The notes beneath the pieces are model-generated. The model was not told where the DNA came from, did not search any database, and saw nothing but the letters and a program-made list of their open reading frames with translations. Both the position numbers and the translations under genes were made by a program. Positions 34,941-48,971 of a DNA stretch of 64,000 nt are shown here, piece by piece (position 1 is the first letter of the stretch; every line of letters begins with the position of its first letter). The stretch comes from Podochytrium sp. JEL0797. Taxonomy: Eukaryota; Chytridiomycota; Chytridiomycetes; Chytridiales; Chytriomycetaceae. The stretch spans positions 58,828 through 122,827 of the forward strand of contig JADGJG010000006.1 in assembly GCA_027596195.1 (NCBI GenBank), in the 5' to 3' direction.

Positions 34941-36957
34941 CTATATTTCCTTGGTTCCTCCTTCCGCAACAACACCCTCCACCACCGGCCCCACAATCTC
35001 CACCCCCCACTCCGCCCACCACTCATTGCTTATCACCCTCTCCGCCGTCCACCGCTCGCTCGGATCCACACACAGCAACCCTTTCAACACCTCCCGCCCT
35101 CTCACACTCATCTTCTTCACCCCACCCTCCCTCTCCAACAACCTCGGCACCTGATCCTCAATCCGAATATCCCGATCCAACAACATACGCACAAAACAAA
35201 CACCCAGTCCAAACATGTCAGCGGGTTTGCGAAACCGTCCACCCGCCACGACTTCGGGCGCAATGTGAGCGGGTGGGACGGGGAACACGGTGCCCATGCG
35301 GCCAGAGTAGCGGGCGTACGTGGCGATGCCAAAGTCGGCGAGGACGGGGAGAGTTTGGAGTTCTTGGAGGGAGGTGGAGGGGGTGATTGGGCGGCGGAGG
35401 AAGATGTTGGCGGGGCGGATGTCCTACGAAATACAATTATTGGAAGGGTTTAGTTTCGAGAAAGAGAGAGAGAGAGAAAGGGAGACAAAACTCAACTCGG
35501 TGCAAAACCCCCAACTCATGCAAAAATCTGACTGCATCCACCAAAGGCGCCATCATTCTCACAACCTCCTCCTCAGCCATAGCCCCATACACCAACCCAC
35601 CCTCCAAATCCCCGCCCGTACATACGTCAAACACCTCATACACCTTTGCTTTGCCCTCCCAAAAATCCAACAACCGTATAATCCCCGCATGTCGCCGCGT
35701 TTGCGTCAGAATCTCCACTTCCTGGCGGAACGCGAGTCGCACGTTTTCGCCGGCATGGATGGACATGGATTTGAGCGCGACAATGGATCCCGTTGGTGTG
35801 TGCAGGCGGAGTGACACGGTTCCTTGCACGCCGTGACCGAGGATTTTGAGTTGTTTGTATTCTTGCTTCTTTTCGCGGGACGACACGTTTGGGATCGTGG
35901 AAACGAGGGAAAGAGGTGCGATTGGGGATTTGGCGTTTGCGAGGGAGAGGGCTTCTTCGGGTTTGAGGTTTGCCAGCGGTTTGGGAGGGGCAGCGGCAGC
36001 CATGTGTGGGGGTGGTGGAGTTGGCTTCAAGGCAGAGGGGGAAGCACGGAGAGACGAGGGAAGGGACGAGGAGGTCTTTTTCTTGAAAAGCGCGAGGCGC
36101 AATTTGGGGAATTTGGGAAACTTGAATTTCGCAGACGGTTCGGGGGCTGTTGCAGTGGAATTCTTGGAATCGGATTCGTTCGATTGTTGGGAACGCATCG
36201 AATTGGCTCGCGGGAGTGTGGAGGCGGCGGCGGCCTTGAAACGCGCTTGGAGTGAAATGGGGGCCGATTCGGAGCGTTCCATTGTAGGGGAAATCAAGTG
36301 TGCGGGAATAATCGGTTTGTTGGGAAGGGCAGAGGAGGAATTCGGGTCGACGACGGCAGGGGCGGAATCCGAGGCAATTTCTTCGGGCAACACAATTTCT
36401 GCGGGCACTGCAATTCCTTCAGGCAATGGCTCTTGTGACATTTTCAGATTCTCAGCCAGGGTGGCAAATGTGAAACGCAACTCGGCAACATGGTCGTCGC
36501 CCACACTGCTTTGGCGACTCGCTCGAATTCCCGTCAACGAATTTTTGGTTTCGACGCGTTGCAGATCCAGCTTAAAGTCGTCCGATTCGGACAGCGCGTC
36601 GTCGTCAATGTCGTCGTAGTCGGTGGGCAGGTCGATCAGGCTGAGGCGCGAGGAGACGAGGGGCGTGTGCGGCGCAAGGGCGTGCGGGGTCCGGTACCAA
36701 TAATCTCGTTTGGGACTGGGCAGCGGAATCGACGGCGCTGCGTCGCTCGCGTGAAAAACAACGTCGCGCTCCTCGTCCGAATCGGACACTTTGACGGGCG
36801 ACAAAAGCCGCACGCTGATTGGTCGCTGCGTCGGAGACAGAAACGGTGACTTGGACGCAAGGAGGCTGCCCCGTTGCGAAGAAGAGTGGCGCTGCGCATA
36901 CAGCGACGGTGATCGCAGCGCAGTGTCCCGGCGGATCAAGCGGGGCGAGGATTCCAT
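34941..36957 (-). CDS. serine/threonine protein kinase with long disordered N-terminus
   Basis: Exons 36957-35497 and 35423-34941 encode 647 residues. The first 360 are Ser/Pro-rich and unstructured. The kinase domain follows: glycine loop ILGHGVQGTVSL, VALKSM with the ATP-binding Lys, catalytic loop HRDIRPAN formed across the intron, ADFGIATYA, and HIAPEVV as the APE motif. The usual Lys of HRDLKPEN is Arg here. CAMK-like placement is a guess from the loop spacing. The intron (35424-35496) carries a GA microsatellite. The start at 36957 is the first ATG after a stop-rich leader. Confidence 0.82.
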
Positions 36958-37336
36958 CCAAGTTTCTGCAGCGTTTCAGAATCGACGGAAAAAAAACAAA
37001 AACCCAGGCTCCATACCAACCCCCCAAAAAATGTAAAGATAAAGATACGCCGACACTTTTCGCACAAATCTCCCTTTTCTCTCTTCTTTAGAAACTTATT
37101 AAGTCTGACACCAGGAAGTGGCAGTTCCTCCGCCACCCGACGGATTCAAAATTCCCCTTCATTTTCCTTCGTAATAGAAAAAAGAAGGATGGAGAGGGTT
37201 GATATGCGGGCAAGGTCACGAAAGCGTTTTGATTTGATCAAAAATACGCGAAAACGGCATGAAATTTCATTTGAACACCATTTCGTTAAAATTCTATTTT
37301 GAGACGCAGGTTTCAATTATTCCCGAAACGCGCGAG
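36958..37336. promoter_or_regulatory. divergent promoter region between kinase and LEA-2-like gene
   Basis: The two genes start away from each other on either side of these 379 bases. No coding frame or clear motif is seen. Confidence 0.45.
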
Positions 37337-39014
37337 ATGGACTACCGCAGCCAGAAGCAGCAGCAGCAACAAAGCCAGCAACGAGGCTACTACCAAGACG
37401 ATGGATACTACAACGGAGGATACCCGGCCGAAACAGATTACTACGGCAATCCGCAACCCACTTTTGAGCCTCAGTTCCAGCAGCACCAACAACAGCGGGG
37501 ATTCAACAACAACTACCAACAGCAGCAACAGCAGCAATCATACAACGGCCGGTATGTTAACCCACCGCCCGGAAATCAAGCGTGAGTTTCGCCCTTGATC
37601 ACTTTCCATCAAAACGTTTCTGATCCCCCCCTTGTTTCACAGTTACCAGTACCCGCCGGAGGGCCCGCCTGCCCACCACCTCAACTCCAACGACGAAGAA
37701 TACGACTCCTACGACGAGTACGAGAGCACCGTAAACCCACACGACGCACATGACCCCTACGCCTACTACAATCAACATCCACCAGCACCCCCACCTGTCC
37801 ATCAAATTCCCATGAACCTCGCAATCCCCGAAAGCGCGCTCATGCACCGCCGCAATTCGAGCCCGACCAAGAGCAGTTTCAGCGGAAAGTACTCGGACCC
37901 ACCGTTGATGCGCAACGGGACGGTGGGGAGTGGTGCGTTGGGGTACCGTCCGACTAAAGAACAGCGGCTGGGGTTGCCGCCCAAGAAGGAAGCCTCGAGT
38001 GTGTGGACAGTATTGAATACGTATCTATGCTGTTGCGTGCCCAAGAGGCCGCTGTATCGGATTGTGTGTTTGGTTGTTGTGTTGGTTGTGTGTATTGTTT
38101 TGGGCGTGTTGGGATACATGTTCTTTCCTCAGTAAGTTGCATTGCGTGTTTGAATCCCCCGCAAAGTCGTTAACTTTGTTCCTTTGTGCAGATTTCCGGT
38201 CATCAAAGTCAACTCGATCGACCTTGGAAACCTCAGCAACGGCGCCTTCAACTTCTCCATCCCAGACGGATCCGGAAACCTCAACCACTTGAACATTCAA
38301 TTGTCGATGCAAATGTCCATCTCGACATACAATCCCAACTCGTACGGGTTGCAAGTTGACGTAATTGATTTGACGGTACGTAAAGTTAATTATTCCGCTA
38401 AAAAAAACTCAAGTAATCTGAACCCCAATTCACAGGCACAAATGATGGTCAACACAACCTACGTTTTCAACCCCCTCAAAACCCAACCCCTCACCTCCTT
38501 CGCCTCCCTCGTATCCGCCGTCGGCCCACCCCCCTCAGGCCGCGAAAACTTTCCAAACTACCACCCCTCCAACTCCTCCACCGTCGGCACAGGCCGCGTC
38601 TCCTCCATCTACTTCCCCGCCAAAAAAACAGTCAACTACACCATGAACTTCCTCCTCAACTACACCCCAGACCCCGTCGTCGGCCTCCTCGCGGACCCCA
38701 CCGTCCTCGAACTCGCCGACGCGTGCGGCATCACATCCCGATACTCTCCGCCGGGGAGACCCATGCGGATCCACTACCAAGCCACGAGTGTGGTGGCTGC
38801 GTTGAAACCGATCGGGTACGCGCCCACGATCCAGAACGACATTTTGATCAATTGTCCCGTGAGCTCGAGCCAGATTCAGGCGATTATTGCGGCCGCGCAA
38901 ACGGGGCAGAGTCCGATTGCGGCGTTGCAGGGGATTTTGGGGGGTGGGTCTGGGGCGACAGCGGCGGCTGCGACGGATCCCAATGCTGCTCCTAGTTCGG
39001 TGAAGCGGAGGTGA
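37337..39014 (+). CDS. type II membrane protein with LEA-2-like domain (dispersed family member)
   Basis: Exons 37337-37581, 37643-38131, 38192-38375 and 38436-39014 encode 498 residues. The N-terminal 215 residues are rich in Gln, Tyr and Pro. A Cys patch (TYLCCCVPKRP) precedes one transmembrane helix at about 220-243. Then comes an LEA-2/WHy-like beta domain (FPVIKVNSIDLGNL ... NPNSYGLQVDVIDL) and a C-terminal domain with conserved blocks VNYTMNFLLNYTPDP, DPTVLELADACGITS, RPMRIHY and INCP. The Cys patch is a likely palmitoylation site. The family resembles plant NDR1/HIN1-type LEA-2 membrane proteins in layout. Seven same-strand relatives lie at 50.3-62.5 kb. The function is unknown; roles in membrane or wall stress are inference. 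Confidence 0.82.
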
Positions 39015-39572
39015 CCCTGAGGTTAGGAGTTGTAATTGATAGTCGGGCGACTTTGTTGTAATTTTTTAGCGCCATCTCGTTTATTTGAATAGACCAGAGA
39101 AAAGAGCATTAAACCAATCATCTCCATCTGTGCTTTTCATATGCAGAGAGTCTATACACGTGTGTTTTTGAGTGCGATATCGCTTGTTTGTCAATCGATT
39201 GTCAATACCTTCTGTGCCCACGCGCTTCGTGGAAAGTGGTCAGCCATCGCATCGAAGGCCCAGAAATAGAAGTACCAAACCAATTGGTGTAAGAGGGGGC
39301 AGGATCCTTCCCTTATGGTGCCGTCCACTGCCTCGTCGTTGAGATTAGCCGCAGGTTGAAAACACGTGTAGCGCTCCGTCAAGCCCCCCCCCCCCTCCAA
39401 CGTGATTTTACAGAGTTCCGAAATGAACCATGGCCCAAACTCCTGAGTGGCTCCAGCTGCTAGTTACGCTGTTCTTATAGTTTTGTTAAAAAAACAGAAC
39501 AAGACTTCGTCAACACCAAATTTGATTAAATCGGCACGTGCGCAGCACTTACAAAAATCTCTTTGACTTATC
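39015..39572. other. intergenic
   Basis: It has a run of 12 C at 39384-39395 and AT-rich flanks. A 69-codon minus frame (39191-39400) has no recognisable features. The promoter of the downstream kinase must lie in the last part. Confidence 0.45.
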
Positions 39573-42306
39573 ATGGGAACTCTCTCACCGAGCAGCGCAC
39601 CCCTCGGCACACTCGAGAACTCGACGTCTGGGTCGGCTTACTCGCTTGTTGCAGTGAAGGGCTCCGGCGGCTTCTCGACCGTGTTTACGGGTGTCTGCGA
39701 GGCGCTGCCTTCAGCGTCGCTGCACCAGCGACACTTGCAGCCAATGTCGCCGCCGCCACCGCCGCCGCAGCGCTGCGTCGCCGTCAAAAAAACGAAGAAG
39801 CCCAAAGCCGCGGCGTCCTCTGATTGGCTGAGCAAAGGCGACACCGACGACCCAAATCTGAAGGAGTGCGATCTGCTGCGCAGGCTCACCTGGACAACAA
39901 ACATTTACGTCAACCAGGCCGAACCTGTCGATTCAAAGGAGGTCCCCACTTCGACGGATCTCGACGACCAAGAGCGCGAGATTGGAACAGGAGGCGGCGT
40001 CGTGAAGCTGTACGAAGTCATCGAGACCGAGGACTCGCTCTTCTTGGTCATGGAATACTGCGAATTCGACCTGTTCCACTGTATCACCTCGCGAGGCGGT
40101 TTGCCGATGCACATTGTCAAAGATCTGTTTACGCAGATATGCAATGCTGTCGAGTTTTGCCATGAGGTACGCCCTTTGATCAGATTGTTTTATTTGATAA
40201 TGGACTTACTTCTCGCACAGAACGGATTATACCACCGCGATCTCAAACCGGAGAATGTTTTGATTTCGGCTTCCGATTTTTCAGTCCGCTTGGCAGATTT
40301 CGGTTTAGCCACAGACGAAGAGTGGAGCGAGAATTTCGGCTGCGGAAGTGTTCGATACATGGTAATATTTGTGGTTTCGATGTTCATTCTCGCTCACTCT
40401 CGCCCACTTTCGCTAATCTCGTGCCGCAAAGTCCCCAGAATGCCTCGGAATCCCTCTCGACACCATCTCCAGAAACGCGAAACCATCTCGTCCGGGTTAT
40501 TCGCCATTGAAAAACGATGTGTGGTCGCTTGGAGTCATTCTGATCAACTTGATCTTTGCGAGAAACCCATGGCACAGTCCCAAAGACGCGTTCTGTTCCA
40601 CAAAGTACCTCCTACTCCAACAACCCGCGCTCATGGAGGAATTCGGCCTCACGCAAGAGTTTGACCAAGTCCTGCGTCGCTGCTTTGATCCAAACCCGGA
40701 AACGCGTTGTGGAGTGTTGGAGCTTCGCGATTTGGTGTGGAACATTCCGTCGTTCACCAAGGACATCACGATGGATGTGTACGATGGCGTCTTGCCCGCG
40801 GTTCCACCTCCACCGCCAACGCAATGGGGTAACGTCAAAAAGGTCTACTTGGGCATCCCGACGAATCCAGAATCTGAAGTCAGTTTCGATACGAATGCTT
40901 ACGGAAGCAGCGCTCACGGCCAAGAGTCTTTGCTGCGCCGGCTTGAGTCTGTCTCGGACAATTTTACCCAGTCCGCTTCGTCTCAATATCAGCAGCGCAA
41001 GAAGGCTACTCTGTCCATGAGCGTGCTGCAGAAGCTCTTGGTGACTGAGCTCGGACTGAAACTTGACGCACCACCGAATACATCTGTTTCTGTTCCTGAA
41101 CATCCCCCGATGGGAATGGGCGGTGGGGTGATGGGAGTCGAAATGAAGTTTGGGGACTCCGTGATGTCGAGTTTGAGCACCAGTTCCGGAGGAGCGTCCG
41201 AGTCCGAGTCAGAATCCAGCAAATCCAGCCGATACGATTCCACGGTTATGGATCCGAAACCCATCACCCCGTTCGCAAGAATGGAGACGAGACCGTTCGC
41301 TGGCGGCATCACGCGCGAGCGTTCCTCCTCGCTGACCAACAACGCGCGTCCCAGTGTCGACCAACTCATTCGACCCCCCACTTCCACCATGCACTATCCC
41401 TCCCCGATCGCCACGCCCATCCCACATCTCCGCGAACGTGCTGGATCCCTGACAAGCGACTCGTCCCCGTTATCCTTCACCACCTCCCCCAACTACAGCC
41501 CCACCACTTCTCTCTCCACGACCAAACCCCCACCCATCCGAAGCAACCTTTCTTCCGTCTCCACCACCCCAATGGGATCCCCCAACCTATCCACCATCGT
41601 CTCCAACCCGCTCTTGTCCCCACACAGAATCTTACAGCTCCAACCCGTTTCGCAAACCACCCGCCTCCACAGCGCGCCCAATCCCCCCCTCACCCACAGC
41701 CCTCTCTCTGCCACATCAACCCCTCCCCGTCTCGGATCCCTCCCCCTCCCGCGCGCCATCCGCCAAAACTCCACGGACCAATCTCCTCCATACTCCGACC
41801 TTTCAAGCCACACCCACAATAACAACTCTCGTCTCGACCGCACGAGCATCGCAAGCCTCTCCAACAGCAGCATCTACAGTTTCGCCTACGAAGACGTGTA
41901 CGAGGGAAACGGCGAAGCCGCCGCATCGTCACCCATTGTTGCAGGAGTCGTGCGCGGAAGAGTCCGTCGGTCCAGCGCGATGCCCAAACTCAACCTCGCG
42001 TCCTTGTCGATTCTTGAGCCTGAGGAAGTGGGACCCGCTGTGGTGATGAATTCGTGGTCCAACCACGGTTTGGGAACCGAAGTGTTTGGGAACGAAGAGG
42101 ACGTGATATCAGCGTATGGGAGAGATGAGGAGGATGCAACGAGTGAGACGGAGACAGAGTACAGTGGTGGGGCTGGAGCGTTTCGTGGGGCTGTGGTGAG
42201 AGGGTTGGGGGGTATCGGAGGGAGGGGAAGGATGAAGGGGACGTATTCGATCAAGTCGGAGGAGTATGATGGTGGACCTGGAGTGTTTGGGGGGTTGAAT
42301 TTCTGA
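39573..42306 (+). CDS. RAN1/KSP1-like serine/threonine protein kinase
   Basis: Exons 39573-40166, 40221-40361 and 40432-42306 encode 869 residues. The kinase domain (about residues 24-370) has GSGGFSTVF, a long Pro-rich insert before the VAVKK lysine, LVMEYCEFDLFHCI, HRDLKPENVLIS, ADFGLAT, SPECLG and KNDVWSLGVILINL. The phrases around DLFHCI and NPWHSP are typical of the fission-yeast Ran1/Pat1 and budding-yeast Ksp1/Sks1 group, which block meiosis or control nutrient responses. The C-terminal 480 residues are Ser/Thr/Pro-rich and likely a phosphoregulated tail. The insert in the N-lobe is unusual. Confidence 0.85.
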
Positions 42307-42553
42307 GGGTGGGGGGGTTGGTTTTTGGCGGTGGTGGGGTGTTGCGAGTGTTATATTTTTTTGTTCCATTTTCTGTGACATATTATTTTAGACGGGAAGA
42401 ATCTTATTATTATATCATTATCGTAGAAGAAGATTCAGAGACAGATCCCGCACAAGTTAGAAAGAGATCGAATGATTAAAAACAATCTCGCGTCACGTGC
42501 GCCCATTCGTCCAAAAAATTTCATTTTGCAAATCGCTTGGGTCCCCGCTCGAC
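42307..42553. promoter_or_regulatory. promoter region of cupredoxin 1
   Basis: 247 bases with a poly-T run, CACGTG at 42497 and an AT-rich centre. No gene. Confidence 0.4.
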
Positions 42554-43831
42554 ATGCAAGCCATTGCGGTTTTCTTCGCTGCCCTCATCAGTGTGGCTAA
42601 TGCACAACAACAAACTTACAGCGTTGTTGGTTAGTGGCAATCTTTGTATTCATGCGAGAAATGCGGTGATCACGATTCATTGACGAACATACCACACCAG
42701 CCGCCGCAGGGGCTCCCGCACCATTCACAGGAGTCCCTCCCAGTGCGAATGTTGGGGATACGGTTCGTTTCGTTGGTTTCGATTCATTCGCTTGGTATGC
42801 ATTTGATTGACCCCAATATCCCCCAATAGCTTGCTTTTGATCTTGGGGGCAACCACGCCGTTGTCGATGTGACCGAAGACCTTTACAACAGCTGTGCAGT
42901 CGACACCACAACCCCGCCAGCCATTGGCCTCACGTCAGGCGGCCCCACAACCTCCTTCCAATTCATATTCACCACCCCAGGAACTTACTTCATCGTTTGT
43001 CCCGTTGGTGACCACTGCCACGCCGGTATGAAATTCGAACTCACCGTCAACCCCCTCCCCGCCGCCAATTTGGCGCCCGACGCAACTCAACCTGCGCCTC
43101 CCGCTGGAGGAGGTATACCCACCACTGCAGCCGGAGGTCCACCAGCCGGAGTGTTGATCCCAACTTCCAGTATCGGAACCGCACCGCCATCGGCGACATC
43201 CAACCCCGCCACCGCTGCTGCCGTGATATCCTCCAACCCCGTCTCCACCGCTTCTGCGACTACCACCACCGCCGACGCCACAAATACAACCTCCACCGGC
43301 CTCTCCTCCACAGTCATCATCGGAATCAGCGCCGGAGCCGCCCTCCTCCTCCTCATTGCGAGCGTCGCCGTCTTTTTCGTATACCGCCGTGCCAAGAAAC
43401 GGTCCGTTGCTGCTTCATACGCGATGGAATCACGCGCGGGTCGAAACGCGTATGATGACGAGTATGCGCCGAGCAAGGGGAAGGGGGGTGGCGGGTATGG
43501 ACAGGGTGTGGGTGGATCGATGCAGAGACAGGATACGAGAGGAGGGAGGGGTGGGTACGCGTCGCCGCAAAGGCAGGGTGGGGAGAGGGAGGCGAGGGGT
43601 GGGTATGCGTCGCCACAGAGGCAAGGGGGAGAAAGGGAAGCGAGGGGTGGATACGCGTCGCCGCAGAGGCAGGGGGGAGAAAAAGAAGCTAGAGGTGGAT
43701 ACGCGTCGCCGCAGAGACGTGGGGATGATCGTCAACAAGGGCAGGGTCGTCGTGATGAACGCCAGCAGGGGAATCGCCAGGATGATAGACAGGGAGGACG
43801 CAACAAGAGCGTTCCTCGTACAAGAAATTAG
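42554..43831 (+). CDS. secreted cupredoxin fused to a membrane anchor and repetitive tail
   Basis: Exons 42554-42629, 42701-42762 and 42830-43831 encode 379 residues. A signal peptide (MQAIAVFFAALISVANA) leads into a plastocyanin-like domain with the expected type 1 copper ligands: His in GGNHAVVDV and the C-x4-H-x4-M cluster in CPVGDHCHAGM. A Pro/Thr/Ala-rich stalk is followed by a transmembrane helix (IIGISAGAALLLLIASVAVFF), a basic stop (RRAKKR) and a Gly/Arg/Gln-rich tail with 16-residue repeats. Fungal relatives usually end in a GPI signal, so the transmembrane anchor and cytosolic tail are distinctive. It may sense or handle copper or redox at the surface, which is inferred. It is the first of three tandem cupredoxins. 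Confidence 0.85.
43550..43720 (+). repeat. 48-bp tandem repeat coding for GGYASPQRQGGEREAR
   Basis: Three full 48-bp units and a partial fourth lie in frame in the tail of cupredoxin 1. The units differ by a few bases. The 16-residue motif is basic and lacks hydrophobic positions. Confidence 0.9.
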
Positions 43832-43962
43832 AATGTAATGGAATGTAAATAGAACTTTCTCATTCCCGAAAATCATTCTTATGTCACAAGCTGTGTGAAG
43901 ACACCCAAAAAAGTCGGGCCGATCGCAAAATTAAATAGCTGGAAATAGAATTCAAAAACATC

Positions 43963-44728
43963 ATGCAATCGTCTGCTCTTGCCCTTCTTCTTGCCGCTGC
44001 CAGTGCGAGTGCTGCAACGTATAACATTGTTGGTAGGTCCGCATTGGGGTTTCAAGATTCGATATTGACTTCCGACAACTTCCAGCGATTCCAGGAGCCC
44101 CCGCACCATTCCAAGGCGTCCCCACAACCAATTTGAATATCGGAGACGTCGTAAGTGAAACACTCGACTAATTTGCAGATCGGAATCGCTGAAAGCCTTT
44201 GCAACACAGCTCGCTTTTGATCTCGGCGGAAACCACGCTGTCGTTGATGTCACTCAAGACCTGTACAACAGCTGTGCCGTGAGTGCGACTACGGTTCCAG
44301 CCATCGGTCTCACTTCGGGTGGTCAAGCCACCCCCGGTTTCTCGTATACTTTTGGCACAGCGGGAACGTATTACATTGTGTGCCCCATCGGCGGCGGTTA
44401 CCACTGCAACGCTGGAATGAAATTCCAGGTCACCGTGAACCCTGCGAACCAGCCACTTATCCCAGTTCCTGTGCCAAGTTCATCGGCCCCCGACGTGCCA
44501 ATCGCGACCCAACCTGCCCTGACTTCCATTCAAACTACACAGGGAGCCCCAGCTTCGACTGTCTTGTCATCGGCTGCAGGCGTTTCCCAGGCTTCGGCAG
44601 TTTCAACGGCTTCAGCGGCAGCATCTGCAGCCACGACGACCCCCAAAGCAGCGGCCATCACGAGCGATGCGGCTTCGTTTTCGTTCTCGCTTGTTTCTTC
44701 TGCGTTGTTGATGTCTCTGTTCGTTTGA
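43963..44728 (+). CDS. secreted GPI-type cupredoxin
   Basis: Exons 43963-44032, 44086-44150 and 44210-44728 encode 217 residues. Signal peptide MQSSALALLLAAASASA, a cupredoxin domain with NHAVVDV and CPIGGGYHCNAGM (His, Cys, His, Met copper ligands), a Ser/Thr/Ala-rich stalk and a hydrophobic C-terminus (SLVSSALLMSLFV) that fits a GPI signal. Intron positions equal those of its neighbours. Fungal proteins of this type are wall- or membrane-attached and may bind copper in the extracellular space; the exact role is unknown. Confidence 0.87.
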
Positions 44729-45179
44729 AATTCATTTTGCGGGTGTATAAGCTCTCTGTTTGATATATTCTTTGACTGTGAGAGGTCAATAAAGTACGCT
44801 TCACGGTATCGTTTTTCCTCTCTGAAATCACTTGGGCTTGGGCACGAGCGAAATTTTTCCGGAATTTTTCTCGATCCACTTTCCTTGGCAATCCCTTTTT
44901 TGCCACACAGCATGCACGGTGGGGATTTTTGCTTGCATCAGGGCCCATTCAAAATGGGTGACGTTCTGCATCCTTTGCACCTGCGGAGATAGAAATTAAC
45001 GAAGGGATAAAGGAGAAAAGTTGATGAATGTTTTCTGTGTTATTCATAATACCTTTTTTTTACTGCCTGCCATAAGATGATTTGATGTAGTGACGCATCG
45101 ATAGATGAACGAATAAATAAGTTGATCGGGGTCGACGAAAAAGGGTATTTTGGGAATACATAATCTTCGAAAACTAAGG
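44729..45179. other. intergenic between cupredoxins 2 and 3
   Basis: AATAAA at 44790 fits the 3' end of cupredoxin 2. The rest is AT-rich and must hold the promoter of cupredoxin 3. Short minus frames have no family resemblance. Confidence 0.5.
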
Positions 45180-46036
45180 ATGCAACCATCTGTTATTGCT
45201 CTTCTTCTTGCCGCTTCCAGTGCGAGTGCTGCAACGTACAACGTTGTTGGTGGGTCACATTGTGGTTTCGTGATTCTCACAACTCCTGACGACTTTGCAA
45301 CAACTTGCAGCACCGCCAGGAGCCCCCGCACCATTCCAAGGTGTCCCCACAAACAATCTGAACATTGGAGATATCGTAAGTAACCAGTTGCCTCATTTGC
45401 AGACCGGAATCGCTGAACAAGCGTTCAACACAGCTCACTTTTGATCTCGCCGGAAGTCATGCCGTCGTTGATGTGACTCAAGACTAGTACAATAGTTGTA
45501 CCGTGTCTCCGACAATGGCGCCAGCCATAGGTCTCACTTCGGGTGGTCAAGCCACCCCTGGTTTCTCGTATACTTTTGGCAAAGCGGGAACGTATTTCAT
45601 TGTTTGCCCCATCGGCGGCGGCTACCACTGCAACGCGGGAATGAAATTCCAGGTCACTGTGAATCCTGGGAACCAGCCACTTATCCCGGTGCCTGTGTCA
45701 AGCTCTTCGGCTCCCAATGTACCACTCACGTCCCAACCAGCCCCAACTTCCGTGCCACTCACGTCCCAACCGGCTCCGATTTCCAGCCAAACTCTGCCAC
45801 TCACGTCCCAACCTGCCCCGGCTTCCATCCAAACTACTCAGGGTGCCCCCGCTTCGACTGGGATGCCACCTGCTGCAAGCACTTCGCAGGCTTCGGGTGC
45901 TGCGACGACTTCGGCGCCAGCATCTGCGGTCACAACGAGCTCCAAAGCAGCGGCCTCCAACGTCATCACGAGTGATGCAGTTTCGTTCTCGGTCTCGCTT
46001 GTTTCTTCCGTGTTGTTGATTTCTCTGTTCGTTTGA
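45180..46036 (+). pseudogene. cupredoxin 3, interrupted by an in-frame TAG
   Basis: The gene has the same three-exon layout (45180-45249, 45311-45375, 45434-46036), signal peptide, copper-ligand motif and GPI-like end as cupredoxin 2. However, the codon for the Leu in DLYNSC is TAG at 45485-45487, in the middle of the copper domain. The rest of the frame is open for 549 bases and its stalk has gained repeats of PLTSQPAP. One substitution, no other damage, so loss is recent. Readthrough or a sequencing error are the alternatives. Confidence 0.8.
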
Positions 46037-46284
46037 AGTTCGTTTGAATGTGTGAAGATCAATCTTTCATATTTAGAACTGGTCAATTTCAAATCTTAAA
46101 ATCTCAAACTGCGTAATTGCATGCACATCAAACCTGACCAATGGAAGAAGTGAAAAGAAAAATCTGCGAAGTTTGACGCGTTCGCTTTGCAGTCCGCAAA
46201 AAGTGACAAATGTTACTGATGAAATATATTGGAAAAACAAGCCATATGTTACAAACAAAGAAGAAAACAAAGAAAAGAAACTGA
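46037..46284. other. intergenic, convergent 3' ends
   Basis: AT-rich sequence between the converging cupredoxin 3 and catalase-peroxidase genes. No gene seen. Confidence 0.4.
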
Positions 46285-48626
<2,342 letters not shown>

Positions 48627-48971
48627 GTTGTAGTTAATGTTCTTTTTTCCCCTCCCTTTCCTTTCCTTTCCAACTTATATTGTTTATGAAAATTTCATTG
48701 CGGCTTGATTTCCAACGATCTCGGTGAGTCAGGGGCTTCTCGCTTCGAAATTCTGTGGGGATCTGAAATCTGATTGGCCAGGAAGCCCGAAAAGCTTGGC
48801 GTCAATTTCGAAGCACAAGCGCATTGATTTTTCACTGCGAGGTTGACGCCAGCTTGAAACTCTTGGGGCTTGACACACGAAATCAACTAATGCAACAGGA
48901 TTTATTGTATTAAAATGGAATGATATCCTGCCTGCTAATAGATTTTCATTTGATTTACAACTTGTTCAAAA
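48627..48971. promoter_or_regulatory. divergent promoter between katG and EXORDIUM-like gene
   Basis: 345 bases separate the two start codons. A CT/poly-T tract follows the katG start at 48640-48680, and an AT-rich segment lies at 48900-48960. No gene or repeated motif recognised. Confidence 0.45.

Noticed and set aside
39191..39400. 69-codon minus frame in the intergenic region
   Set aside because: Ordinary composition apart from Trp/Phe content, no domain, no partner exon, and it begins in a C homopolymer.
43550..43720. 48-bp repeats considered as a CRISPR-like array
   Set aside because: Units are directly adjacent without spacers, in frame within a coding exon, and the genome is eukaryotic.
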